DNA of 64,000 bases, from the NCBI GenBank assembly GCA_002436015.1, contig DIXJ01000009.1:1-64000 (forward strand), read 5' to 3'. The DNA is from Synergistaceae bacterium UBA6083 (lineage in GTDB: Bacteria > Synergistota > Synergistia > Synergistales > 79-D21). The notes below the pieces were generated by a model. The model searched no databases and was not told the origin of the DNA. It was given only the letters and a program-made list of their open reading frames with translations. Positions 33,816 to 42,270 of the stretch are shown piece by piece. Positions within the stretch are counted from its first letter, which is position 1. Every line of letters begins with the position of its first letter. Position numbers and translations under genes: made by a program.

Positions 33816-35609
33816 GTGGCCGTTGGTAAGTCTGTAAAGGGAAAGATCAGCAAGATATCCGGACCGCTGGTTGTCGCAAGCGGCATGACGGGGTCCGGTA
33901 TGTACGACGTGGTCCGTGTTGGGAATTTGGGCCTTGTTGGAGAAATTATCGAACTGAAGGGAGACCTGGCTTACGTACAGGTCTACGAGGAGACTTCCGG
34001 GTTGATGCCTGGCGAGCCTGTTGTCAGCACAGGGGCTCCCCTGAGCGTCGAACTGGGTCCCGGGATGATTGAGCAGTTCTATGACGGGGTCCAGCGTCCC
34101 TTGAACGCAATCGAGGATAAGGCCAAGAGCCCCTTCATCTCAAGGGGAATTAACGTTCCCGCCATTGACCGGACGCGGAAGTGGGGTTTTACGCCGAAAG
34201 TGAAGAAAGGCGATTTCGTGGCCCAGGGTGATGTGCTCGGCATCGTCCAGGAAACGATCCTCGTTGAACACCGGGTCATGGTGCCGCCGGGAGTCGAGGG
34301 AACGGTGGACGAGATTCGCGAAGGCGAGTTTACTGTGGAAGAAACCATTGCCGTCCTGGTAAACGGAGAGGACCGGCGCGAGGTCCAGATGCTTCAGCGA
34401 TGGCCGGTTCGTTCCCCCCGCCCGGTGGCAAAGCGCCTTCCCCCGGTTGTTCCCCTCAGCACCGGGCAGCGCGTCGTCGACATGTTCTTCCCGATCGCGA
34501 GGGGAGGCACCGCCTGTGTTCCTGGGCCTTTCGGATCCGGGAAGACTGTTATCCAGCACCAGCTGGCCAAGTGGGCGGACGCGGAAATTGTCGTCTACAT
34601 CGGTTGTGGTGAACGAGGGAACGAGATGACAGACGTCCTCATTGAGTTCCCTGAACTGGAAGACCCTCGTTCGGGCCAACCCCTGATGAAGCGGACCGTG
34701 CTTATCGCGAACACCTCGAACATGCCCGTGGCGGCCCGTGAAGCCTCAATTTACACCGGGATCACGATCGCCGAATACTACCGCGACATGGGATACTCGG
34801 TCGCCCTCATGGCGGATTCAACCAGCCGTTGGGCCGAGGCCCTCCGGGAAATCTCGGGGCGACTCGAGGAAATGCCTGGGGAAGAGGGCTATCCCGCCTA
34901 TCTGGGAACCCGGCTTGCTTCCTTCTATGAGCGTGCCGGCCGTGCCATCTGCCTGGGCAAGGCGAAAGCGGAGGGTGCTGTCAGCGTTATCGGGGCCGTT
35001 TCTCCCCCGGGTGGCGACCTTTCCGAGCCCGTCACCCAGAACACCCTGCGCGTGACGAAGGTTTTCTGGGGCCTTGATGCAAGCCTCGCCTACCAGAGGC
35101 ACTTCCCTGCGATCAACTGGCTAAGCAGCTATTCCCTCTATGCCGAAAAGCTAGGCGAGCATTGGGACGGAATCTATGAGGGCGAATGGGCCAAGAGCCG
35201 GATCGAAGCCATGTCCCTGCTTGAGGATGAGGATCGGCTTAAGGAAATTGTTCGGCTGGTCGGCATCGATTCACTTTCGAAAGACGAGAGGATGATCTTG
35301 GAGACGTCGAAGTCCCTGAGAGAGGATTTCCTCCACCAGAACGCGTTCCACGAGGTCGATACCTATGCCTCTATGGACAAGCAGTTCAAGATGCTGCGGA
35401 ATATCCTGACTTTTCACCACCTGGCAATGGAGGCCCTCCGACGAGGTGCGGTCCTTAAAGACGTGACCGAGATGGAGATCAGGGAAAAAGTTGTCCGCAT
35501 GCGGTACGTAGACGAAAAGGAATTATCTACGCTAGATGTCCTTGAAGAGGATATCAAGAAGGGAATCGGCAATCTGATGCCGGCAGGGGGTGAGGTCAAT
35601 GTTGCCTAG
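33816..35609 (+). CDS. ntpA: V-type ATPase catalytic subunit A
   Basis: This 597-residue catalytic subunit has a beta-barrel N-terminus (KISKISGPLVVA), the insertion region unique to A subunits (about 110-190), Walker A GPFGSGKTV, GCGERGNEMTDVL and DSTSRWAEALREISGRLEEMPGEEGYPAYL. GTG at 33816 is chosen because GGAGG lies 8 bp upstream. An overlapping ATG at 33814 is out of frame, and TTG at 33801 has no ribosome site. Confidence 0.96.
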   Translation: MAVGKSVKGKISKISGPLVVASGMTGSGMYDVVRVGNLGLVGEIIELKGDLAYVQVYEETSGLMPGEPVVSTGAPLSVELGPGMIEQFYDGVQRPLNAIEDKAKSPFISRGINVPAIDRTRKWGFTPKVKKGDFVAQGDVLGIVQETILVEHRVMVPPGVEGTVDEIREGEFTVEETIAVLVNGEDRREVQMLQRWPVRSPRPVAKRLPPVVPLSTGQRVVDMFFPIARGGTACVPGPFGSGKTVIQHQLAKWADAEIVVYIGCGERGNEMTDVLIEFPELEDPRSGQPLMKRTVLIANTSNMPVAAREASIYTGITIAEYYRDMGYSVALMADSTSRWAEALREISGRLEEMPGEEGYPAYLGTRLASFYERAGRAICLGKAKAEGAVSVIGAVSPPGGDLSEPVTQNTLRVTKVFWGLDASLAYQRHFPAINWLSSYSLYAEKLGEHWDGIYEGEWAKSRIEAMSLLEDEDRLKEIVRLVGIDSLSKDERMILETSKSLREDFLHQNAFHEVDTYASMDKQFKMLRNILTFHHLAMEALRRGAVLKDVTEMEIREKVVRMRYVDEKELSTLDVLEEDIKKGIGNLMPAGGEVNVA

Positions 35610-37017
35610 GGAGTATCGAACCATCACCAACCTTTCGGGACCGCTGATGGTTGTCGAAAAGGTCAATGAGGTCCGTTACGACGAATTGGTCGAAATCGAA
35701 CTGGCCTCGGGGGAGAGAAGAAGGGGACGTGTCCTTGAGATCACGACGGACAAGGCCCTGGTTCAGGTTTTCGAGGGAACAACGGGGATCGATGTCGAGT
35801 CGGCGAAGGTGCGCTTCCTTGGTAAGGTTCTGACCTTGCCGGTCAGCAGGACCATGCTGGGCCGGATCTTCAACGGGAGGGGCGAACCCCTCGATGGGGG
35901 GACGGGGGTTATTCCCGATGCCCTGCTGGATATCAACAGCAACCCCATTAACCCCTATTCCCGAGACTTTCCGTCAGAGTTCATCCAGACGGGCATTTCG
36001 ACGATCGACGGCATGAACCCGCTGGTCAGGGGACAGAAGTTACCGATCTTTTCCGGTAGCGGTCTTCCCCATAACCGGATGGCAGCCCAGATTGCCCGGC
36101 AAGCCTCGGTCATCAGCGGGCACGAATCCTTTGCCGTCGTATTCGCCGCAATGGGGATCACGTTCGAGGAAGCCTCATTCTTCATGGAAGACTTTCGTAA
36201 AACGGGAGCGATCGAACGAACGGTCATGTTCGTCAATCTGGCCGACGACCCCGCGATTGAACGTATCACCACGCCCCGCCTTGCCCTGACGGCTGCCGAG
36301 TATCTTGCCTTCGAATGCGACATGCACGTGCTCGTCATCCTTACGGACTTGACGAACTACTGCGAAGCCCTTCGCGAGATTTCTGCCGCGCGCAAGGAGG
36401 TCCCCGGACGGCGGGGCTATCCCGGATACCTCTATACCGACCTTGCCACCATGTACGAACGGGCAGGGCGTCTACGGGGCAAGAAGGGTTCCATAACACA
36501 GTTCCCGATTCTGACGATGCCTGAAGACGACAAAACCCACCCGATCCCCGACCTCACAGGCTACATCACGGAAGGCCAGATCATCCTGAGCAGGGGCCTT
36601 CACCGGAAGGGCATTTATCCGCCCGTCGACGTGATGCCTTCCCTGTCACGGCTGAAGGACAAGGGAATAGGCAAGGGAAAGACGCGTGAAGACCATGCGG
36701 ATCTCATGAACCAGCTGTTTGCAGCTTACGCCCGTGGCAAGGAAGCCAAGGAACTTGCGATCATTCTCGGCGAGGGGGCACTGACGGAGGAAGACAAGGC
36801 TTTTGCCCGTTTCTCCGATGCCTTCGAAAATCGCTACGTTCGCCAGGGCGAATACGAGAACCGCACCGTGGAAGAGACCCTGAACCTCGGATGGGAATTG
36901 CTGACGATGATCCCTGTCCGGGAGCTGAAGCGTGTGCGTGACGCCTATGTCGAAAAGTACCTCAAGCCGCTTCTGGATAAGCAGGAGGTTGCCAAGCCGG
37001 AAACGGTGAAGCAGTAG
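35599..37017 (+). CDS. ntpB: V-type ATPase subunit B
   Basis: This 472-residue nucleotide-binding, non-catalytic subunit has PFSGSGLPHNRMAAQIARQA-like sequence (here PIFSGSGLPHN), in which the Walker A is degenerate as usual for B. It is followed by AMGITFEEASFF and ILTDLTNYCEALREISAARKEVPGRRGYPGY. ATG at 35599 lies inside the last codons of the A gene after GGGGTGAGG, so A and B are translationally coupled. Confidence 0.97.
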   Translation: MLPREYRTITNLSGPLMVVEKVNEVRYDELVEIELASGERRRGRVLEITTDKALVQVFEGTTGIDVESAKVRFLGKVLTLPVSRTMLGRIFNGRGEPLDGGTGVIPDALLDINSNPINPYSRDFPSEFIQTGISTIDGMNPLVRGQKLPIFSGSGLPHNRMAAQIARQASVISGHESFAVVFAAMGITFEEASFFMEDFRKTGAIERTVMFVNLADDPAIERITTPRLALTAAEYLAFECDMHVLVILTDLTNYCEALREISAARKEVPGRRGYPGYLYTDLATMYERAGRLRGKKGSITQFPILTMPEDDKTHPIPDLTGYITEGQIILSRGLHRKGIYPPVDVMPSLSRLKDKGIGKGKTREDHADLMNQLFAAYARGKEAKELAIILGEGALTEEDKAFARFSDAFENRYVRQGEYENRTVEETLNLGWELLTMIPVRELKRVRDAYVEKYLKPLLDKQEVAKPETVKQ

Positions 37018-37031
37018 GGAGGGGCAGACCC

Positions 37032-37658
37032 ATGGCGAAGCGACTGAACGTGAACCCGAATCGCATGGAGCTTTCCAAGCTGAAAAAGCGCTTGGTCGTG
37101 GCGAAGAGGGGACACAAGCTTCTGAAAGACAAGCAGGATGCCCTGATCAAGGAATTCCTTGGGCGAGCTAGGGCAATCAAGCTCCTGCGAGAACAGCTCG
37201 AAAAGGAACTCGCGGATTGCTACCGCAGCTTTCTCCTTGCGAGAGCGCAGACATTGCCGGCCATGCTGGAGCAGTCCCTTATGATATCGGGGGCTTCCTG
37301 CAACCTTGAGGTCGCCTATAGGAACGTCATGAGCGTCATCGTTCCGGTGTACACCGTGAACCAGAGCGGTGAAAGCTTGAGCTACGGCCTTGCGACGTCG
37401 CCGGGGAGCCTTGATGTGGCGCTGGAAAGATTTTCCAAGCTTATCGCACGGCTCATCCAGCTTGCAGCTGACGAAAAGGCCCTGAAACTCATGGCCTCGG
37501 AGATCGAGAGAACCCGGCGTCGCGTGAATGCCCTTGAGCATGTCATGATCCCGTCCTTCAAGGAAACGATCCGGGATATCACCATGAAGCTGGACGAAAT
37601 GGAACGCTCGAGCCTGAGCCGGTTGATGGTCATCAAGGAAATCGTCCGATCCCACTAG
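37032..37658 (+). CDS. ntpD: V-type ATPase subunit D (central shaft)
   Basis: This 208-residue coiled-coil rotor shaft subunit starts LNVNPNRMELSKLKKRLVVAKRGHKLLKDK, the typical subunit D opening. It ends with a second long helix (about 145-205) containing TRRRVNALEHVMIP. It is the last gene of the operon, preceding a gene of another family by 9 bp. Confidence 0.95.
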   Translation: MAKRLNVNPNRMELSKLKKRLVVAKRGHKLLKDKQDALIKEFLGRARAIKLLREQLEKELADCYRSFLLARAQTLPAMLEQSLMISGASCNLEVAYRNVMSVIVPVYTVNQSGESLSYGLATSPGSLDVALERFSKLIARLIQLAADEKALKLMASEIERTRRRVNALEHVMIPSFKETIRDITMKLDEMERSSLSRLMVIKEIVRSH

Positions 37659-37667
37659 GCAGAAAGA

Positions 37668-38213
37668 ATGAAGGACGGATTCGAAGCCCTCGAAGCGAAC
37701 CCCGATACGGCAGAGGCGGCCTTTGTGGCCGACTCTGCCGTTGTCGTGGGAGAAGTAAGCCTGGGAAAAGATTCCAGCGTGTGGTATGGAGCCGTTATCC
37801 GAGGAGACCTCAAGGGAATCAGAATAGGGCAAAGGAGCAACATCCAGGATGGGGCGATCCTGCATGTCACCCAGGAACTGGGTGTCGAACTCGGTGAAGA
37901 TGTGACCGTGGGACACGGGGCCATTCTCCACGGCTGTGTCATCGAGAGGGAGTGCCTCGTCGGAATGGGAGCAATCGTTCTGGATGGTGCCCATGTCGGG
38001 GAGGGTTCGGTGATTGGTGCGGGCAGTCTCGTTCCCGAAGGGAGAGTTATCCCACCTGGCAGCCTTTTGGTGGGAACGCCGGCAAGGATTGCCCGGGAGG
38101 TCAAGCCCGAAGAGAGGGAACGAATCAGGAAATTGGCGGAATCCTACGTCGAGCTTGCTAGAAACCACGCGAGAGGGCAGAGCTCACAAGGCAGCCTTCC
38201 TGCGGTAGAATAA
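37668..38213 (+). CDS. Gamma-carbonic-anhydrase-family hexapeptide-repeat protein
   Basis: This 181-residue left-handed beta-helix protein has hexapeptide repeats from VVGEVSLGKDSSVWYGAVIRGD to IGAGSLVPEG. The metal ligands of gamma carbonic anhydrases are seen as His in ILHVT and in VGHGAILHG. Homologs (YrdA, PaaY, CaiE) bind zinc, and many have no proven carbonic anhydrase activity. It lies 9 bp after the V-ATPase D gene. Its 3' end contains the likely rnpB promoter. Confidence 0.88.
   Translation: MKDGFEALEANPDTAEAAFVADSAVVVGEVSLGKDSSVWYGAVIRGDLKGIRIGQRSNIQDGAILHVTQELGVELGEDVTVGHGAILHGCVIERECLVGMGAIVLDGAHVGEGSVIGAGSLVPEGRVIPPGSLLVGTPARIAREVKPEERERIRKLAESYVELARNHARGQSSQGSLPAVE
38183..38211 (+). 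promoter_or_regulatory. Promoter of rnpB inside the preceding gene
   Basis: CTCACA (38183-38188) and TAGAAT (38206-38211) are spaced by 17 bp. They predict a start near 38218, which is exactly the first base of the RNase P RNA P1 helix. Confidence 0.55.
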
Positions 38214-38217
38214 GGGT

Positions 38218-38564
38218 GGGAGTATCACAAACGACCGCTGCCGGCCCGCCAATCGGCGGGTGGTGGAGGAAAGTCCGGGCTCCGCAGGGCAGGACGCTGG
38301 ATAACGTCCAGTAGGTGCGAACCTCAGGCAAGTGCCACAGAAATATACCGCCGGCTTTACCGCCGGTAAGGGTGAAAAGGTGGGGTAAGAGCCCACCAGC
38401 CGCAGGGTGACCTGCGGGCTAGGTAAACCCCGTCCGGAGCAAGATCGAATAGGGGGGGATGAAGCGGCCCGCTGACCCCCGGGTACGGTCGCTTGAGCTC
38501 GGGCGCAAGTCCGAGCCTAGATAAATGGTCGTTCTTGACAGAACCCGGCTTACGGGATACTCCC
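38218..38564 (+). ncRNA. rnpB: RNase P RNA, bacterial type A
   Basis: The ribozyme that removes tRNA 5' leaders is recognised by universally conserved blocks: GAGGAAAGTCCGGGCTCC near the 5' end, AGTGCCACAGAAA, GGGTGAAAAGGTG and the 3' ACAGAACCCGGCTTA. The termini pair as P1: GGGAGTATC (38218-38226) with GATACTCCC (38556-38564). The length of about 347 nt and internal stems fit type A. Confidence 0.97.
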
Positions 38565-38570
38565 GAAAAA

Positions 38571-38597
38571 AGACCCCCAAAAGGGGTCTTTTTTTTT
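38571..38597 (+). terminator. Terminator after rnpB
   Basis: AGACCCC (38571-38577), loop CAAAA, GGGGTCT (38583-38589), followed by a run of T to 38597. It lies 6 bp past the RNase P RNA 3' end. Confidence 0.92.
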
Positions 38598-38726
38598 GTT
38601 CCTTGCTGTGTACCCGAAAAATGGTGACAGCCAAATGAATTAAAAATAAAGATAGGACCTGGAACCCAAAAGAGTAGATCTTATTTGATGCTATTGAATC
38701 ACCTCTCGGGGGTGTGAAGTGGTAAA

Positions 38727-38761
38727 GTGGGTGCAAGTGGGATAAAGTGTCATAACGTGGG
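38727..38761 (+). promoter_or_regulatory. MraZ-type direct repeats upstream of mraZ
   Basis: GTGGG at 38727, 38737 and 38757 and a degenerate GTGTC at 38747 repeat at exact 10-bp spacing just before mraZ. A further GTGGT lies at 38719. Such TGGG repeats with 5-nt gaps are the binding sites of the MraZ regulator upstream of the dcw cluster in other bacteria. A matching promoter could not be assigned with confidence. Confidence 0.72.
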
Positions 38762-38772
38762 AGGATTTATCG

Positions 38773-39198
38773 ATGCTGGTGGGGACGTTTGAACACAAGC
38801 TGGACACGAAAGGACGACTTGTTATCCCTGCCCGGTTCCGCGAGGAGCTTGGGAACAGCGTCGTCGCGTCCTTTGGCATCGACCGCTGTGTCTCCATTTA
38901 CTCACAGAAAAGCTGGGAAGGCATACTCGAACGGCTGCACAGCCTTCCATATTCCAAGGGGAAAACCCGGGACCTTGTCCGTGTAATCCTTGCTTCTGCA
39001 CACGAAGTCCCCATCGATCCCGCCGGCCGGATCCTCTTGCCACAAACACTAAGGGACCAGGCGGAAATCGATCTGGAAGTCAGCATTAACGGGGTCCTCG
39101 ACCACATCGAGGTCTGGAACTCCGTTAAATGGGAGGCCTACAGGTCTCGCGTCATGGAAACGCTACCGGAGATTGCCGAGGAGGTGGATGGCTTTTGA
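38773..39198 (+). CDS. mraZ: Transcriptional regulator MraZ
   Basis: This 141-residue member of the MraZ/AbrB fold has two copies of the DxKGR-type motif: HKLDTKGRLVIPARFRE in the first half and VPIDPAGRILLPQTLRDQA in the second. MraZ binds repeats before its own gene and represses or modulates the division cluster. It is the first gene of the dcw cluster, as is usual. Its stop overlaps the rsmH start. Confidence 0.96.
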   Translation: MLVGTFEHKLDTKGRLVIPARFREELGNSVVASFGIDRCVSIYSQKSWEGILERLHSLPYSKGKTRDLVRVILASAHEVPIDPAGRILLPQTLRDQAEIDLEVSINGVLDHIEVWNSVKWEAYRSRVMETLPEIAEEVDGF

Positions 39199-40115
39199 TC
39201 GAACATATTCCCGTCCTCCTTGAAGAAGTCGTAAGGTTGCTCGAAGCAGGCGAAACACCGGATTACATCGTGGATGCCACCCTCGGTCTTGGCGGATACT
39301 CCGAACGTTTCCTCCGGGAGTGGGTCTCATGCAAGGTCCTTGGGATCGATAGGGATCCGATGGCCCTGGAGCAGGCGAAACAAAGGCTCTCGGGAGCGGT
39401 ATGCGAAGGCAGGTTCGTCGGCCGGGAAAGCAATTTCCGCCAGCTTGCGGAAGTCCTGGACGATCTCGGGTGGGGAAGGCCAGATGCGATTGTGTTTGAT
39501 CTAGGTGTTTCCAACCTCCAAATATCACTTTCCGAAAGGGGTTTTTCCTTTCAGGAAGACGGACCGCTCGATATGCGGATGGGAAGGAACGGCCAAACGG
39601 CTTCGGACTTGTTGAACACCCTTTCCCAGGAGGAGCTTCGTCGGCTCTTTCGGGATTACGGGGAAGAACCCCACGCAGGTACTATCGCAAAGGGCATCGT
39701 TGCCTACCGGCAGTACAAGGGCCCAATCGAAACGACCGGGGATTTGGTAGGCGTGATTCGGGGAATATTGCCGGCCCCCCTCCAGAGAAAAATGAATCGC
39801 CATCCGGCTCGCAGGATTTTCCAGGCACTGCGAATCGCGGTCAACGACGAAATAGGGTCCTTGCGGCAAGGCTTGGAACAGGCAGGCGAAACAGTCAAGC
39901 AAACAGGTTGCATCGTGGCGGTCAGCTATCACTCCCTGGAAGACAGGATCGTGAAACACGCTTTCAACGAGTGGGAAACCGCGGGAAAGGGGCGGCGCAC
40001 TCCCCGGAAGGCGATCCGGCCTTCAGACGACGAGCTGGAAAGAAACTACAAGTCAAGAAGCGCGATGCTGCGAGTTTTTCGAATGGCAGATTCCGTAGTC
40101 CTGAAAGGAAGGTGA
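39195..40115 (+). CDS. rsmH: 16S rRNA m4C1402 methyltransferase
   Basis: RsmH (MraW) methylates C1402 of 16S rRNA using SAM. The 306-residue protein opens IEHIPVLLEEVVRLL and has the SAM site VDATLGLGGYSERFL, VFDLGVSNLQI, and PARRIFQALRIAVNDEI. It ends RNYKSRSAMLRVFR. TTG at 39195 overlaps the mraZ stop by 4 bp and follows GAGGAGGTGG. Confidence 0.96.
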   Translation: MIEHIPVLLEEVVRLLEAGETPDYIVDATLGLGGYSERFLREWVSCKVLGIDRDPMALEQAKQRLSGAVCEGRFVGRESNFRQLAEVLDDLGWGRPDAIVFDLGVSNLQISLSERGFSFQEDGPLDMRMGRNGQTASDLLNTLSQEELRRLFRDYGEEPHAGTIAKGIVAYRQYKGPIETTGDLVGVIRGILPAPLQRKMNRHPARRIFQALRIAVNDEIGSLRQGLEQAGETVKQTGCIVAVSYHSLEDRIVKHAFNEWETAGKGRRTPRKAIRPSDDELERNYKSRSAMLRVFRMADSVVLKGR

Positions 40116-40121
40116 GAGGCG

Positions 40122-40541
40122 ATGCCATCCACTTCAAGAAGCAGGAAGCCCAAACCTCGGAGCAGCCGGACGCATTCAGCCTTCGCAGCTGTTGCCGTTC
40201 TACTCGGGATCCTAGTCATGGGGCTTGGTGGAATTCGTCTCTTTAACATGAGCCTTGAGCAGCGACTGACCCGCCTCAACGAGACGATTGAAAACTACCA
40301 GGAGATCGAACTTGATTTGAGAAACAATATGGCTTCTTTACTATCTCCCTCAAGAGTGTATAGTGTGGCGAGTGCAAAAATGGGCATGGAGAACGGGGTT
40401 GCTGTAGCCGTAGTGACTGTTCCGGCGTCTGCTTCCTCACCTGTTTCGGTGGCTTCCCGGCCCGTGAAAGGAACGAAAGGATTGCTTGGCGGATTCAGCC
40501 TGGCCGGTCTTTTTCAAAAAGAAGCCCACGCCCATGATTAG
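40122..40541 (+). CDS. FtsL-like division protein
   Basis: This 139-residue protein has a basic cytoplasmic N-terminus, one membrane helix (about 21-43) and an adjacent coiled-coil stretch (LEQRLTRLNETIENYQEIELDLRNNMASL). That is the topology of FtsL, which scaffolds FtsQ and FtsB in the divisome. Its place between rsmH and ftsI is the classic FtsL position. The low-complexity Ala/Val/Ser tail after about 90 is lineage-specific. FtsL is too variable for firm sequence identification. Confidence 0.7.
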   Translation: MPSTSRSRKPKPRSSRTHSAFAAVAVLLGILVMGLGGIRLFNMSLEQRLTRLNETIENYQEIELDLRNNMASLLSPSRVYSVASAKMGMENGVAVAVVTVPASASSPVSVASRPVKGTKGLLGGFSLAGLFQKEAHAHD

Positions 40542-40583
40542 GGTGGAAATGCCCGGACCGGCGAGGGGGTAGGCGGGATAGGT

Positions 40584-42242
40584 TTGCTTAAATTTCTTAA
40601 AAATGTCTGGACCTGGCTCTTTCTTGCGCTCGCTGTACTTGCCTTAAGGCTGGTCCTTATCCAGGTCTGGCCCGATCCGAGGACGGTCAGCCAGGCGAGC
40701 AGCCAGTATTGGACCCAAATATCCATCAGCACAAGCCGGGGGATCATCCGGGATAGCCACGGAGCTGCCCTGGCCATGTCCGTTCCGGCCACTAGCCTTT
40801 TCATCGACCCCCAATACTGGGACCCCGCCAAAGCTCCCGAATTAAAGGCCTTTCTGAAAAACCTTGTTTCGGATGAGGACCTTGAGAGGTTCTCAAAACC
40901 CATGAAAGGGCGCTTTGCCTGGGTGGCGAGAAAAGTTTCGCCGGAACTTGCGGCCCGCCTCCTCTCGAAGAAAATCGCAGGACTTTACGCCCTCAAGGAA
41001 AGGAAAAGGGTTTATCCCCAGGGAGCCCTGCTTGCCCACGTGCTCGGGTTTTGCGATATTGACGACGAGGGACTGGCGGGCCTTGAACAATCTTGGCAGG
41101 ACATACTTTATTCCCCTCCACAAGCCAAGATCCTGGCAAGGGATGCGGCGGGGCAGGGGATAGATCTCATGTCTCTTCAAAGGGCACCGAAAGCCTTGGG
41201 CCCCGGGGAGTTGATCCTCACGATCGATCCAGTCCTCCAGATGGTGGTCGAAAAGCGACTCAGGGAGGCGACGGACGAATATAAGCCCAAGTGGGCCGCA
41301 GCTGTTTGTCTTGATCCCAGGGACGGTGCGGTTCTGGCGTCAGCTTCCTGGCCAACTTTTGACCCTAACCAAAGAAAAACGCTGAAAGATCCCGCAACAA
41401 GGGTCAACAACGTGATTGGGAGGGTTTATGAACCGGGTTCAACCCTGAAGCCCGTCATTATGTCGATAGCGATGGAGCAGGGGCTTGTGAGGGAAAACGA
41501 GGTTTTTAACTGCGCTGGGCGGGTCAGGGTTGCTGACGGTGTCGTTACCGACATCAAGGCACATGGAACCCAAGTTTTGCCCGATCTTATCGTGAATAGC
41601 TGCAATGTGGGCATGGCCCAGATCGGCATCCGGTTCAAGCCGAGGTTTGCCTACGATAACCTGAAGCAGTGGGGATTTTCCTCTTTAAGTGGAATCGAAC
41701 TTCCTGCCGAAGAAGTGGGCTTGGTCAGCACACCCGAACAGTGGAGGGGAGTTGTACCCGCCAACATCGCAATCGGCCAGGGAATCGGCATGACCCCATT
41801 ACAGTTGGCGACAGCTCTTTCCGCCGTTGTCAACGGAGGGCTTTGCGTCAGGCCTTATGTCGTCAAGGAAGCCCGGGATGGGCAGGGAAAAGTAGTCTAC
41901 CGCGGCAAGGCATTCGTGAAAAACGTTGTCATTTCCAAGAAGACGAGCGATTGGGTTCGAAAAGTGATGCGTCGGGTCGTAACCAGCGGCACGGGGAAGG
42001 CGGCAAATTCGCCGAAAGTGGCTGTCGGTGGAAAGACGGGGACAGCGCAGGTTGCAGAACACGGGAAATACGTCAGGGGACGCTTTGTGGCTTCTTTTGC
42101 AGGTTTCTGGCCTGCTGAGGCCCCCGATCATATTATGCTGATCGTTCTTGGTGAGCCCTCGCGAAAGGGACACCTCGGGGGTGCCATCGCGGCGCCTGCT
42201 TTCAGGGCAATTCTGGAAGATTTTCTCCTGCTCTCCCGATAG
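40584..42242 (+). CDS. ftsI: Penicillin-binding protein FtsI/PBP3 (transpeptidase)
   Basis: This septal cross-linking enzyme has one N-terminal membrane anchor (WTWLFLALAVLALRLVLI). A dimerisation domain begins ISTSRGIIRDSHGAALA, and the transpeptidase domain has SxxK as S286-K289 (PGSTLKP), SxN as SCN and KTG in GGKTGTAQ. The 552-residue length is normal, and no PASTA domain follows. The TTG at 40584 has only a weak ribosome site, which could limit its level relative to its neighbours. Confidence 0.94.
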   Translation: MLKFLKNVWTWLFLALAVLALRLVLIQVWPDPRTVSQASSQYWTQISISTSRGIIRDSHGAALAMSVPATSLFIDPQYWDPAKAPELKAFLKNLVSDEDLERFSKPMKGRFAWVARKVSPELAARLLSKKIAGLYALKERKRVYPQGALLAHVLGFCDIDDEGLAGLEQSWQDILYSPPQAKILARDAAGQGIDLMSLQRAPKALGPGELILTIDPVLQMVVEKRLREATDEYKPKWAAAVCLDPRDGAVLASASWPTFDPNQRKTLKDPATRVNNVIGRVYEPGSTLKPVIMSIAMEQGLVRENEVFNCAGRVRVADGVVTDIKAHGTQVLPDLIVNSCNVGMAQIGIRFKPRFAYDNLKQWGFSSLSGIELPAEEVGLVSTPEQWRGVVPANIAIGQGIGMTPLQLATALSAVVNGGLCVRPYVVKEARDGQGKVVYRGKAFVKNVVISKKTSDWVRKVMRRVVTSGTGKAANSPKVAVGGKTGTAQVAEHGKYVRGRFVASFAGFWPAEAPDHIMLIVLGEPSRKGHLGGAIAAPAFRAILEDFLLLSR

Positions 42243-42270
42243 GGGGAGCGAATTGGAAAGGAGCGGGCAA

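Noticed and set aside
38598..38772. A promoter for mraZ from TAAAGT elements at 38723 and 38743
   Set aside because: No -35 hexamer is found at 16-18 bp from either element; TTGAAT at 38694 is 23 bp away. The region is therefore listed only with its MraZ repeats.
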